Below, piece by piece: positions 1 to 5,751 of a stretch of 6,579 bases of DNA. Source of the DNA: Bacilli bacterium (GTDB lineage: Bacteria; Bacillota_I; Bacilli_A; RF39; UBA660); the NCBI GenBank assembly GCA_028703035.1, contig JAQVNR010000067.1, forward strand, positions 1 through 6,579, given 5' to 3'. Both the position numbers and the translations under genes were made by a program. Below the pieces are notes generated by a model that saw only the letters and a program-made list of their open reading frames with translations, did not search any database and was not told the DNA's origin. The stretch's first letter is position 1; every line of letters starts with the position of its first letter.

Positions 1-72
1 TTTTAAAAAAACTCATTAATAAGTCTGTTTTGTCATGCAATAATATTATTCTAAAAAAACATTTAAAAACTC

Positions 73-100
73 TTGATTTTTTTTAGCAAGTTTTTATACC
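73..100 (+). promoter_or_regulatory. parE: Possible distal promoter of parE
   Basis: A TTGATT box (73-78) and a TATACC box (95-100) are separated by 16 bases. Transcription would begin near 107 and give an untranslated leader of about 80 bases before parE. In DNA this A+T-rich such matches arise easily, so this is a weak call, offered because the closer promoter leaves almost no leader. Confidence 0.3.
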
Positions 101-140
101 TTCCCCTAATATATTTTACACTATCATTAAGACGATTTAT

Positions 141-169
141 TTGTCTTTTTTTTCTCATTTTGATATACT
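141..169 (+). promoter_or_regulatory. parE: Probable parE promoter with extended -10
   Basis: TTGTCT (141-146) and TATACT (164-169) are spaced by exactly 17 bases, and a TG dinucleotide at 161-162 makes an extended -10. The expected start of transcription, about 175-177, falls inside the ribosome-binding site of parE, so the mRNA would have only about ten bases before the ATG. Confidence 0.5.
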
Positions 170-172
170 TAA

Positions 173-180
173 GAAGGTGG
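173..180 (+). promoter_or_regulatory. parE: Ribosome-binding site that fixes the parE start
   Basis: GAAGGTGG lies 5 bases before the ATG at 186. The reading frame is open back to a TTG at 141, but the extra 15 residues have no ribosome-binding site of their own and overlap the promoter. The family's conserved N-terminus also begins shortly after the ATG at 186. Confidence 0.8.
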
Positions 181-185
181 AAAAC

Positions 186-2084
186 ATGACAAAATATGAC
201 GAGGATTCAATAACTATATTAGAAGGACTAGATGCAGTTAAAAAAAGACCAGGAATGTATATAGGAAGTACTGATAAAAAAGGTATGCACCATTTATCTT
301 GGGAAATAATTGATAATAGTATTGATGAAATAATAAATAACTTTGGTGATAAGGTAAGCGTTAGAATTAATAAAGACGGAAGTTTGACTGTTGCTGATAA
401 TGGAAGAGGTGTACCTACTGGTAAACATAAAAGTGGAGCCTCAACTCCAGAAGTTATTTATACAATGCTTCATGCTGGAGGTAAATTTCAAAGCGACGGA
501 TATAAAGTTTCTGGAGGTCTCCATGGAGTAGGGGCATCAGTAGTAAATGCTTTAAGTAAATGGATGGAAGTTACTATTTTTCGTGATGGAGAGATTCATT
601 ATATTAAATTTATAGATGGTGGTAAGGTTGAAACACCTTTAACTAAACAAGGAACAACAAACAAAACAGGAACAATAGTAAGTTTTTTACCAGATCCCGA
701 AGTTTTTAAAAATGCTAACTTTAGTTTTACAACTATTTGTGAAAGAATGCAAGAGAGTGCTTTTTTATTTAACAACCTAACTGCAACAGTTGAAGATATC
801 CTAGATGAGAAAAAAAATGTTTATCATTATGATAACGGAATTATCTCTTTTGTTGAATATATAAATGAAGATAAAAAAAGCCTCCATAAAGTAGTACCAA
901 TAAAGGGAAATAAAAATAAAGTTGAAGTTGATATTGCTCTTCAATATACTGATTCATATACAGAAAATATTTTATCTTTTGTTAATAATGTTAAAACGAT
1001 TGATGGGGGAACCCACGAAATAGGATTTAAGACTGCAATTACTAAAGCCTTTAATGAATATGCTAAGGATAAAGGAATACTTAAAGCTAAAGATAAATCA
1101 TTTGAAGGATCAGATGCCAGAGAAGGACTAACAGCAATCATAAATTTAAAAATACCTGAGAATATTTTACAATTTGAAGGTCAAACAAAGGGAAAACTTG
1201 GAACGCCAATTGCTAGATCGGTAGTTGAAAATATTACCTATGATTCTTTAAAATATTACTTAGAGGAGAACAGAGAAATCTCAGTTTTAATTATTGAAAA
1301 GATGAATAAAAGTAAAATAGCTAGAGAAGCAGCGCGGAAAGCAAGAGAAGATGCTAGAACTGGTAAAAATAAAAAAGAAGCTAGAAATTTAAGTGGTAAG
1401 CTAACCCCAGCTCAAACTAAAAACCCTAAAATTAATGAATTATATATCGTTGAGGGAAACTCAGCTGGTGGTACTGCTAAAAAAGCTCGTGATCGTAAAT
1501 TTCAAGCAATCCTTCCTCTTAGAGGTAAAATAATAAATACTGAAAAAGCTAGTTTAACAGATATATTTAAAAATGAAGAAATTAATAGTATTATTCACTG
1601 TATTGGGGCTGGCTATGGACCTGAATTTGATGTAAAAGATATTAATTATGATAAAGTAATAATTATGACCGATGCTGATGATGATGGAGCTCATATTCAG
1701 TGTTTACTATTAACTTTCTTCTTTAGATATATGAAGCCTCTGATTGAAGAAGGACATCTTTATATTGCGATGCCTCCATTATATAAAGTAGATTATAGTA
1801 AAAAACATGAATACTGTTATACCAATGAAGAATTAAAAGAACTTCTTAAAGACAAAACTAATTATAAAATTCAAAGGTATAAAGGATTAGGTGAAATGAA
1901 CCCAGGACCATTATGGATAACAACGATGAACCCTGAAACAAGAAATTTAATTAGAGTTAATATTGATGATGGCACACTTGCCGAAAAAAGAGTCAGTGTT
2001 TTAATGGGAGATGTTGTTGAACCACGTAAAGAATGGATTAATGAAAACGTGGAATTTTCTTTAGAAGATGATTATAAAATTTAA
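186..2084 (+). CDS. parE: DNA topoisomerase IV subunit B (ParE)
   Basis: This is the ATPase subunit of topoisomerase IV, which with ParC unlinks replicated chromosomes and relaxes supercoils in the cytoplasm. The 632 residues match the usual length. The GHKL ATPase domain shows the catalytic Glu40 and Asn44 in EIIDNSIDE, DNGRG (71-75) and the lid GGLHGVG (110-116). The transducer domain follows, then the TOPRIM domain with EGNSAGG from Glu423, PLRGK and the metal-binding DADDD (Asp496, 498, 500). The C-terminal segment has QRYKGLGEMN and the VEPRKEW end. ParE rather than GyrB is indicated by the HKSG..TPEVI, RMQESAFL, LSGKLTPAQ and FKNEEIN blocks. Two oddities stand out. Residue 425 is Asn where nearly all relatives have Asp, and QRYKGLGEMN is followed by PGPLW rather than the usual ADQLW type. 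No parC follows; a terminator closes the gene. Confidence 0.97.
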   Translation: MTKYDEDSITILEGLDAVKKRPGMYIGSTDKKGMHHLSWEIIDNSIDEIINNFGDKVSVRINKDGSLTVADNGRGVPTGKHKSGASTPEVIYTMLHAGGKFQSDGYKVSGGLHGVGASVVNALSKWMEVTIFRDGEIHYIKFIDGGKVETPLTKQGTTNKTGTIVSFLPDPEVFKNANFSFTTICERMQESAFLFNNLTATVEDILDEKKNVYHYDNGIISFVEYINEDKKSLHKVVPIKGNKNKVEVDIALQYTDSYTENILSFVNNVKTIDGGTHEIGFKTAITKAFNEYAKDKGILKAKDKSFEGSDAREGLTAIINLKIPENILQFEGQTKGKLGTPIARSVVENITYDSLKYYLEENREISVLIIEKMNKSKIAREAARKAREDARTGKNKKEARNLSGKLTPAQTKNPKINELYIVEGNSAGGTAKKARDRKFQAILPLRGKIINTEKASLTDIFKNEEINSIIHCIGAGYGPEFDVKDINYDKVIIMTDADDDGAHIQCLLLTFFFRYMKPLIEEGHLYIAMPPLYKVDYSKKHEYCYTNEELKELLKDKTNYKIQRYKGLGEMNPGPLWITTMNPETRNLIRVNIDDGTLAEKRVSVLMGDVVEPRKEWINENVEFSLEDDYKI

Positions 2085-2105
2085 GCACTTAACAGTGCTT
2101 TTTCT
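2083..2105 (+). terminator. Rho-independent terminator of parE
   Basis: A 7-bp stem AAGCACT/AGTGCTT with loop TAAC begins within the parE stop codon and runs into TTTTCT. It makes parE a single-gene transcript. Confidence 0.8.
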
Positions 2106-2111
2106 CTTCCC

Positions 2112-2216
2112 AGAATTTCAAGTGAATTGACATTATTAAGCATATTAGCTTGGGATTAAGAATTAGATAAAATAGTTGGTTTAGAGCTAGATACTGATGA
2201 TTATATTATCAAAAAA
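2112..2216 (+). pseudogene. Remnant of an OmpR-type response-regulator receiver domain
   Basis: One frame from 2112 reads RISSELTLLSILAWD, a TAA stop, then ELDKIVGLELDTDDYIIKK and TAG. It lines up without gaps on the end of the receiver domain of OmpR/PhoB-family regulators, whose typical wording is IIMLTARDE followed by DKIVGLELGADDYITKPF. The match covers beta strand 4, alpha helix 4 and the beta strand 5 Lys. The internal TAA sits where the family has Glu (GAA), one base away. The conserved Thr/Ser of beta 4 is replaced, and Pro-Phe after the Lys is lost. The phospho-accepting Asp and the DNA-binding domain are absent, and there is no start codon or ribosome-binding site. The stretch lies between the parE and def terminators. 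The alignment is from memory of the family. Confidence 0.62.
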
Positions 2217-2234
2217 TAGTAAAAGTATTTTAAC

Positions 2235-2260
2235 AAAAAAAAATAGAGCTAAAAAGCTCT
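2235..2260 (-). terminator. Rho-independent terminator of def
   Basis: Read on the minus strand, AGAGCT and AGCTCT form a 6-bp stem with a TTTT loop, starting two bases after the def stop codon. A nine-base T-run (complement of 2235-2243) follows. The plus-strand reading has only a four-base T-run after it, so any effect in that direction would be weaker. Confidence 0.8.
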
Positions 2261-2261
2261 T

Positions 2262-2813
2262 TTAAATTTCTCTCATAATATTTCTGTTTTTATAAGGATT
2301 GCTTTTATCAATTCTATCAATAAATAAAATACCATTTAAATGGTCTAGTTCATGTTGGAAAGCAACAGCCATATCCTCTCTGACTCTTATTTCAAAGAAA
2401 ATGCCTTCTTCATCATATGCTTCAATCGTAATTCTTGCATGTCTTGGAACTATTCCATCAACTTCACGATTAACACTTAAACAGCCTTCACCTTCGCCAA
2501 CAAAAATTAGTTCCTCACTTTCACTTTTAATTTTAGGATTTATAACAATATGTCTATTAAATTTATTTTCATCTATTTCCTCAGATATAACAAAGATTCT
2601 TTTAGGGATGCCTAACTGAATGAAAGATAAGCCCATACCGGCTCTTAAATCATATTTTTCTCGGTAATTATCTATTTGACTCATTTCTAAGTAATCAAGA
2701 GAATCATTAATTAATTTTTTCTCTTCTTTTGATAAAGGAAATTTCACATCAAAAGATTTAGTTCTTAAAACTTTATCAGTTTCATCTAAAATATTTATAT
2801 TAGGTAACTTCAT
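2262..2813 (-). CDS. def: Peptide deformylase
   Basis: The enzyme removes the formyl group from the N-terminal methionine of nascent proteins at the ribosome, using a bound metal ion (Fe2+ or Zn2+). All three family motifs are present: motif 1 GMGLSFIQ (59-66), motif 2 EGCLS (109-113) and motif 3 HELDH (154-158). The metal ligands are Cys111, His154 and His158, with catalytic Glu155 and Gln66. The length of 183 residues and the long segment before motif 2 fit the Gram-positive type 2 group. Motif 1 departs from the usual GxGLAAxQ, having Ser-Phe-Ile where Ala-Ala-x is expected. The ATG at 2813 is chosen because GGTGA stands six to seven bases before it; an in-frame ATG at 2825 lacks such a site. 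No fmt gene is adjacent. The gene has its own promoter and terminator and is transcribed away from the 67-residue gene. Confidence 0.96.
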   Translation of the reverse strand: MKLPNINILDETDKVLRTKSFDVKFPLSKEEKKLINDSLDYLEMSQIDNYREKYDLRAGMGLSFIQLGIPKRIFVISEEIDENKFNRHIVINPKIKSESEELIFVGEGEGCLSVNREVDGIVPRHARITIEAYDEEGIFFEIRVREDMAVAFQHELDHLNGILFIDRIDKSNPYKNRNIMREI

Positions 2814-2818
2814 TTTTT

Positions 2819-2823
2819 TCACC
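2819..2823 (-). promoter_or_regulatory. def: Ribosome-binding site that fixes the def start
   Basis: On the minus strand GGTGA is followed by an A-run and then the ATG at 2813. The same bases would be codons 1-3 if the upstream ATG at 2825 were used, so the site argues for the shorter protein starting MKLPN. Confidence 0.7.
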
Positions 2824-2835
2824 ATCGCTAAGGGT

Positions 2836-2864
2836 ATTTTAACAGAAAATACTTAAAAAATAAA
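2836..2864 (-). promoter_or_regulatory. def: def promoter (extended -10)
   Basis: On the minus strand TAAAAT (2841-2836) is preceded by TG and one base, giving an extended -10. A poor -35, TTTATT, stands 17 bases upstream (2864-2859). The -10 lies inside the first copy of the 13-bp repeat and within a 7-bp inverted repeat (GTATTTT at 2834-2840 and AAAATAC at 2846-2852). Confidence 0.5.
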
Positions 2865-2889
2865 GACTTTGACAATTTTTAACAGAAAA
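2837..2889. repeat. 13-bp direct repeat in a divergent promoter region
   Basis: TTTTAACAGAAAA occurs at 2837-2849 and again at 2877-2889, exactly 40 bases apart, close to four helical turns. The first copy covers the def -10; the second lies in the spacer of the plus-strand promoter. It could be a shared operator, but A+T-rich chance similarity is possible. Confidence 0.5.
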
Positions 2890-2897
2890 AGCAGAAT
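2869..2897 (+). promoter_or_regulatory. Promoter of the 67-residue membrane protein gene
   Basis: A perfect TTGACA (2869-2874) is followed after 17 bases by CAGAAT (2892-2897), which matches four of six -10 positions. Transcription would begin near 2904, about 26 bases before the ATG at 2930. The promoter diverges from that of def. Confidence 0.5.
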
Positions 2898-2929
2898 TGA
2901 TGCTTTAGAATTTATGTAGGTGATGCAGA

Positions 2930-3133
2930 ATGAAAAGCAATCTAACTCCTGCTAAGTTTATATTCTTAATTTTAATAATAAGTATTTTGGTGACATATTT
3001 AGTAAGCTATTATGGAGGATATTTTAAAGATGCCATAACTAAAACAACCTGTCCGCTTATTGGAGAAGAGTATCAGGATGGAAGTTCTAGTGGAGAAGGT
3101 AAATGTATTATTCCAGCTGGAGCTTTTGATTAA
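2930..3133 (+). CDS. Small single-pass membrane protein, unknown function
   Basis: I do not recognise this 67-residue protein. A short basic N-terminus (Lys2, Lys9) precedes one strongly hydrophobic segment (about 10-28), then Tyr-Tyr-Gly-Gly and a polar tail of about 35 residues with Cys41 and Cys59. The charge pattern suggests the N-terminus inside and the tail outside, where the two cysteines could pair; this is inference. There is no lipobox Cys directly after the hydrophobic stretch, so it is not an evident lipoprotein. The start is well supported by GTAGGTGATG, with GGTGA ending six bases before the ATG, and by a TTGACA promoter upstream. No clear terminator follows. The strong ribosome-binding site and biased codons argue for a real gene. 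Confidence 0.75.
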   Translation: MKSNLTPAKFIFLILIISILVTYLVSYYGGYFKDAITKTTCPLIGEEYQDGSSSGEGKCIIPAGAFD

Positions 3134-3215
3134 TTAGATAAACAAAATAAAAAGACAAATATTCCCAAATTTTAATATATTAATTACCATATAGACTATT
3201 ATTTTTAAAAAAGTG

Positions 3216-3224
3216 TGATATTAT
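3216..3224 (+). promoter_or_regulatory. Extended -10 promoter of the SEC-C gene
   Basis: TGATATTAT gives TG, one base, then TATTAT (3219-3224). No good -35 is visible at the right distance. Transcription would begin near 3231, and the ribosome-binding site AGAGGA (3235-3240) lies six bases before the ATG at 3247. Confidence 0.45.
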
Positions 3225-3246
3225 ATTGATGAAAAGAGGAATTTAA

Positions 3247-4911
3247 ATGGAATTAAAAAAAATAGTTAAAAATTATAATAAAACAATATTATATTTAAAT
3301 TATTGCTACCTAACTAAGCACCCAAAAGATTATGAAAAAATAACTAAATATCAAATGGTATTAGATGTATATAAACAATACATTGAAAATCCTAAATTTA
3401 TAGTAGATGTTTGTTCATTTGAAGAATTAATGTTTCTTAAAAAAATGTTAAATAAGAAAGTAAAAGTTAATGATTATTATAATTATAAAGAGTTAGAAAT
3501 ATTTCGGAGTATAAAATATAAATATCTAGCATCTTTTGATCATGATAATGAGTATTTTCTCGTTCCACCTGAATTAGAAAAAACAATAAAAAAAGCACTT
3601 CAGAATTTAGATGAAGAAGAACTTAAAAAAAGAGATGAAGTAAATAATTTATTAATAGGCTTAATTAGGGCTTATTATAGCTTTGACTTAGATATATTAT
3701 ATGAATATTTTTCCGAACATCATAATATGTCATATATAGATTTTAAGGAATATCTCGTTAACACTATTTATTTAAAAAAATACATTTATCTTAAAGGATC
3801 AGAAGAATATGAGTTTTTATGTTTTAGTGAAGAGTATTTAGAAAACATTGACGAAATCAACGATAATTATAATGAAAATTCTCAATATTTCAACTATAGG
3901 TTTCCTAAAGAACATTTAATATCCATAGCAAAAAACAAGATTAACTTAGAAGAACCTGACATAATGAAATTTTATAACTATCTCTTAGAAACAGTGGGAG
4001 AATTATGCTTTGTAAAAAAAATAGTTGAAAAATTCATTAATCTTGCTGGTGTTTCTAATCATAATAGTATAGGCAAGATAATTAATATGATTTCAAAGTA
4101 TGGAAATTTTGATTTAGACCTAGATGAAGCAAATAATATCCTTAATATAATAATGGATGCCTATAATAAAATGCCAAACTGGGTAAATGGAGGAGTTCCT
4201 TCTTTTTATGCTGCTGAACAAATGCTGGAAGAAAAATCAAAGAATCCAGCACCATTTCAAACTGAAAAAGCAATAAAAATTGGTCGAAACGAACCCTGTC
4301 CCTGTGGTAGTGGTAAGAAATACAAAAAATGTTGTTTAAATGAAAAAGACTTAATTAGAAAAGGAGCTGTTATAACATATGAAGATTCACTACTATTTTA
4401 TAAATTATATACTTCATTAATGGCTTTTACTAACCAAAAATATAAGATTATTAAAGATGTAAATTCCGCAAAAGATTTTATTAATTCTAATGGAACTGTT
4501 AAAGCTGATTACTCAGTAAAAATTAGAGAAAAAATGTGGGAAGATGAAAATATAATTAAAGAATTTTTGGAAATAACTGACTTGCCTAATGAAGAAGCAG
4601 AAATTGTTAAATCTTGGAAAAAAAGAATAACTGAATGCTTTGTTTTATATAAATATGAATCAGGTTTAGCTATTTTAATTTCAAATAATAATATTATATA
4701 TGGCGTTGCAGGTATATCAAATCCTATTTCCGAGAATATTCCCGCTCATAATCTCCCAGCATTTGTTGAATTAACTTTACTGCCTTTTAAAGATAAGATA
4801 ATTTATGATAGCATTCTCCAAACCTATAATATTTCTATGAAGGATGGAATAAAAAAAATATTTAATGATACTTACGAAAAATTAAAAGATGAAATAATTA
4901 CTAAATTATAA
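3247..4911 (+). CDS. SEC-C zinc-motif protein, unknown function
   Basis: This 554-residue soluble protein has no signal peptide or membrane segment. Residues 1 to about 340 are rich in Lys, Glu, Asn and Tyr and look mainly helical. This part ends with a MPNWVNGG stretch (309-316). Residues 345-363 form a SEC-C motif, IGRNEPCPCGSGKKYKKCC, whose Cys351, Cys353, Cys362 and Cys363 should bind one zinc ion. In SecA the same motif closes the protein and contacts SecB and the ribosome. Here it is internal and is followed by about 190 residues with a hydrophobic block LLPFKDKIIYD (511-521). As I recall, that block occurs in other uncharacterised Firmicute SEC-C proteins. It lacks SecA's helicase domains, so it is not SecA. 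Function is unknown; a link to ribosome or protein quality control is only a guess. The gene has its own ribosome-binding site and terminator and no partner. Confidence 0.9.
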   Translation: MELKKIVKNYNKTILYLNYCYLTKHPKDYEKITKYQMVLDVYKQYIENPKFIVDVCSFEELMFLKKMLNKKVKVNDYYNYKELEIFRSIKYKYLASFDHDNEYFLVPPELEKTIKKALQNLDEEELKKRDEVNNLLIGLIRAYYSFDLDILYEYFSEHHNMSYIDFKEYLVNTIYLKKYIYLKGSEEYEFLCFSEEYLENIDEINDNYNENSQYFNYRFPKEHLISIAKNKINLEEPDIMKFYNYLLETVGELCFVKKIVEKFINLAGVSNHNSIGKIINMISKYGNFDLDLDEANNILNIIMDAYNKMPNWVNGGVPSFYAAEQMLEEKSKNPAPFQTEKAIKIGRNEPCPCGSGKKYKKCCLNEKDLIRKGAVITYEDSLLFYKLYTSLMAFTNQKYKIIKDVNSAKDFINSNGTVKADYSVKIREKMWEDENIIKEFLEITDLPNEEAEIVKSWKKRITECFVLYKYESGLAILISNNNIIYGVAGISNPISENIPAHNLPAFVELTLLPFKDKIIYDSILQTYNISMKDGIKKIFNDTYEKLKDEIITKL

Positions 4912-4941
4912 AAGATGATTCACTTGGTTCATCTTTTTTTT
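4910..4941 (+). terminator. Rho-independent terminator of the SEC-C gene
   Basis: AAAAGATGA (4910-4918) pairs with TCATCTTTT (4929-4937) around a 10-base loop, and a run of eight T follows from 4934. It begins in the stop codon of the SEC-C gene. Confidence 0.8.
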
Positions 4942-5005
4942 ATCTTCAATATTACTTTGGCAATAATCCAATCGAAATTTTTTTTTAAAAAGTACTCAAA
5001 AAGGA

Positions 5006-5034
5006 TTGACTTTCATTTTTCTATGTGGTAAATT
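5006..5034 (+). promoter_or_regulatory. Promoter of the two-hairpin small RNA
   Basis: TTGACT (5006-5011) and TAAATT (5029-5034) are separated by 17 bases, with TG at 5026-5027 giving an extended -10. The predicted start, near 5040, is within a base or two of the foot of the first hairpin. Confidence 0.6.
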
Positions 5035-5039
5035 ATATG

Positions 5040-5114
5040 TAGCTGAAAGAACGGTAGTAATTGTTCTTTTAGCTACTGAGACAAACATGATTCGTTATGT
5101 TTGTCTCATTTTTT
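5040..5114 (+). ncRNA. Probable small RNA of two 14-bp hairpins
   Basis: About 75 bases run from a promoter start to a T-run. Hairpin 1 pairs 5039-5052 with 5063-5076 over 14 bp, one of them G-U, around a 10-base loop GGTAGTAATT. One base later hairpin 2 pairs 5077-5090 with 5095-5108 over 14 bp, with one G-U and a TTCG tetraloop, and six T follow. Almost every base is in a stem. It holds no useful open frame: the ATG in hairpin 2 has nine codons and no ribosome-binding site. A separate strong promoter begins at its end, so it is probably an independent RNA rather than just a leader of the 139-residue gene. An attenuator or ligand-sensing leader remains possible. I do not recognise a known RNA family. 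Confidence 0.6.
5077..5114 (+). terminator. Terminator hairpin closing the small RNA
   Basis: A 14-bp stem capped by TTCG is followed by TTTTTT (5109-5114). The last two T are also the first two bases of the next promoter's TTGACA box. Confidence 0.8.
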
Positions 5115-5141
5115 GACATTTCAAATGATATATGCTATAAT
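5113..5141 (+). promoter_or_regulatory. Consensus promoter of the 139-residue gene
   Basis: TTGACA (5113-5118), a 17-base spacer ending in TGC, and TATAAT (5136-5141) make a perfect vegetative promoter with an extended -10. Transcription should begin near 5148, about 26 bases before the ATG at 5174. It is the strongest promoter in the window by sequence. Confidence 0.85.
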
Positions 5142-5173
5142 GCAAGTGTATTAGGGTTATAGGGGGTTAAAAA

Positions 5174-5593
5174 ATGAAAGGATTTCTCTTAGATTATATC
5201 AATGAAAATGAGTTTAAAAAATTAGAAAGAGCATTAAAAAAATATAATATGCTAGCTTTTAAGAAATTAAACTTTGATTATTATCCGTCTTTGAGACGAG
5301 GAAAATTAGTTGGTGAAAAAATATCAAGTAATAAAAAAGATAACACCCAAGTTTATGAGTTGAAATTACCTAGTGATTATATGTTTAGTCAAGTTCACGG
5401 TGATGTAATTTTAAAGTATATTCTTTATAAAAATGAAAATGTTGTAATGCTTGATACTATCACTCCAACTGAAATTCTTTTAGAAGGTCATGTGGCTGAG
5501 CTTGCTACTTATAAAGGGGTAATGATAAGCAAAGCTAACACTACTAAAGATATGTTTAAAATTGATTTATTATATAAAATGCAAGATAAGTAA
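5174..5593 (+). CDS. Conserved-looking protein of unknown function
   Basis: I do not recognise a domain in these 139 residues. The N-terminal third is basic and helical (KKLERALKKYN, then SLRRGK at about 39-44). The middle alternates hydrophobic and charged residues as a beta-rich domain would. The end reads ILLEGHVAELATYKGVMISK, then a Lys-rich tail. There is no signal peptide, membrane segment or cysteine, so it is probably a small cytoplasmic protein. The start is firm: AGGGGG (5161-5166) lies seven bases before the ATG. The consensus promoter just upstream suggests steady high transcription, which is unusual for a gene of no obvious role. The terminator hairpin uses the last codons. Its immediate neighbour is the two-hairpin RNA, but nothing in the sequence proves a functional link. 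Confidence 0.85.
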   Translation: MKGFLLDYINENEFKKLERALKKYNMLAFKKLNFDYYPSLRRGKLVGEKISSNKKDNTQVYELKLPSDYMFSQVHGDVILKYILYKNENVVMLDTITPTEILLEGHVAELATYKGVMISKANTTKDMFKIDLLYKMQDK

Positions 5594-5609
5594 TTATCTT
5601 GCTTTTTTT
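5581..5609 (+). terminator. Terminator overlapping the end of the 139-residue gene
   Basis: A perfect 9-bp stem GCAAGATAA/TTATCTTGC has the loop GTAA, which contains two bases of the stop codon region (5590-5593). Seven T follow. The last three sense codons are part of the hairpin. Confidence 0.88.
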
Positions 5610-5751
5610 AAATATTTAAAAAAGACTCCGAAAAGCTAACATTAAAGAAGTTTTAATTTTTTTATGCGACAGCTAATTTGCGAAAGCAATTTGATAAATA
5701 AAGTAGCATATTATTTTATCAAATAAAAGAAAAAGTAAATTCATTTGCCCA
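5610..5751. other. Intergenic stretch with inverted repeats, no clear gene
   Basis: Part of the 424-base region without a firm gene between 5594 and 6017. It holds a TTGC-GAAA-GCAA mini-hairpin (5678-5689) followed directly by TTTGATAAA (5690-5698), which is the inverse of TTTATCAAA (5715-5723). No T-run follows on either strand, so it is not a usual terminator. Purpose unknown. Confidence 0.35.

Noticed and set aside
61..97. Possible terminator hairpin of a gene upstream of the window (CTTG/CAAG with A and T runs)
   Set aside because: The four-base core has a two-base bulge before the A/T pairs, and such structures are frequent in this composition.
141..185. N-terminal extension of parE from TTG at 141
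   Set aside because: These bases hold the promoter and ribosome-binding site; the family begins near the ATG at 186.
941..1141. 66-codon open frame on the minus strand inside parE
   Set aside because: It lies wholly opposite the conserved transducer region of parE and has no ribosome-binding site or family resemblance; it is a shadow of the real gene.
2299..2619. 106-codon open frame on the plus strand opposite def
   Set aside because: It is the complement of the deformylase motifs, with no start signals of its own.
3172..3183. TTAATATATTAA palindrome between the membrane-peptide gene and the SEC-C gene
   Set aside because: Short A+T palindromes are expected by chance here, and no promoter element overlaps it.
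5004..5173. Known riboswitch, T-box or ribosomal-protein leader upstream of the 139-residue gene
   Set aside because: No T-box sequence or recognised aptamer core is visible, and a full promoter separates the structured part from the gene.
5604..5623. Perfect 20-bp palindrome of T and A runs after the 139-residue gene
   Set aside because: It is pure A+T, and half of it is the T-run of the terminator; no separate role can be supported.
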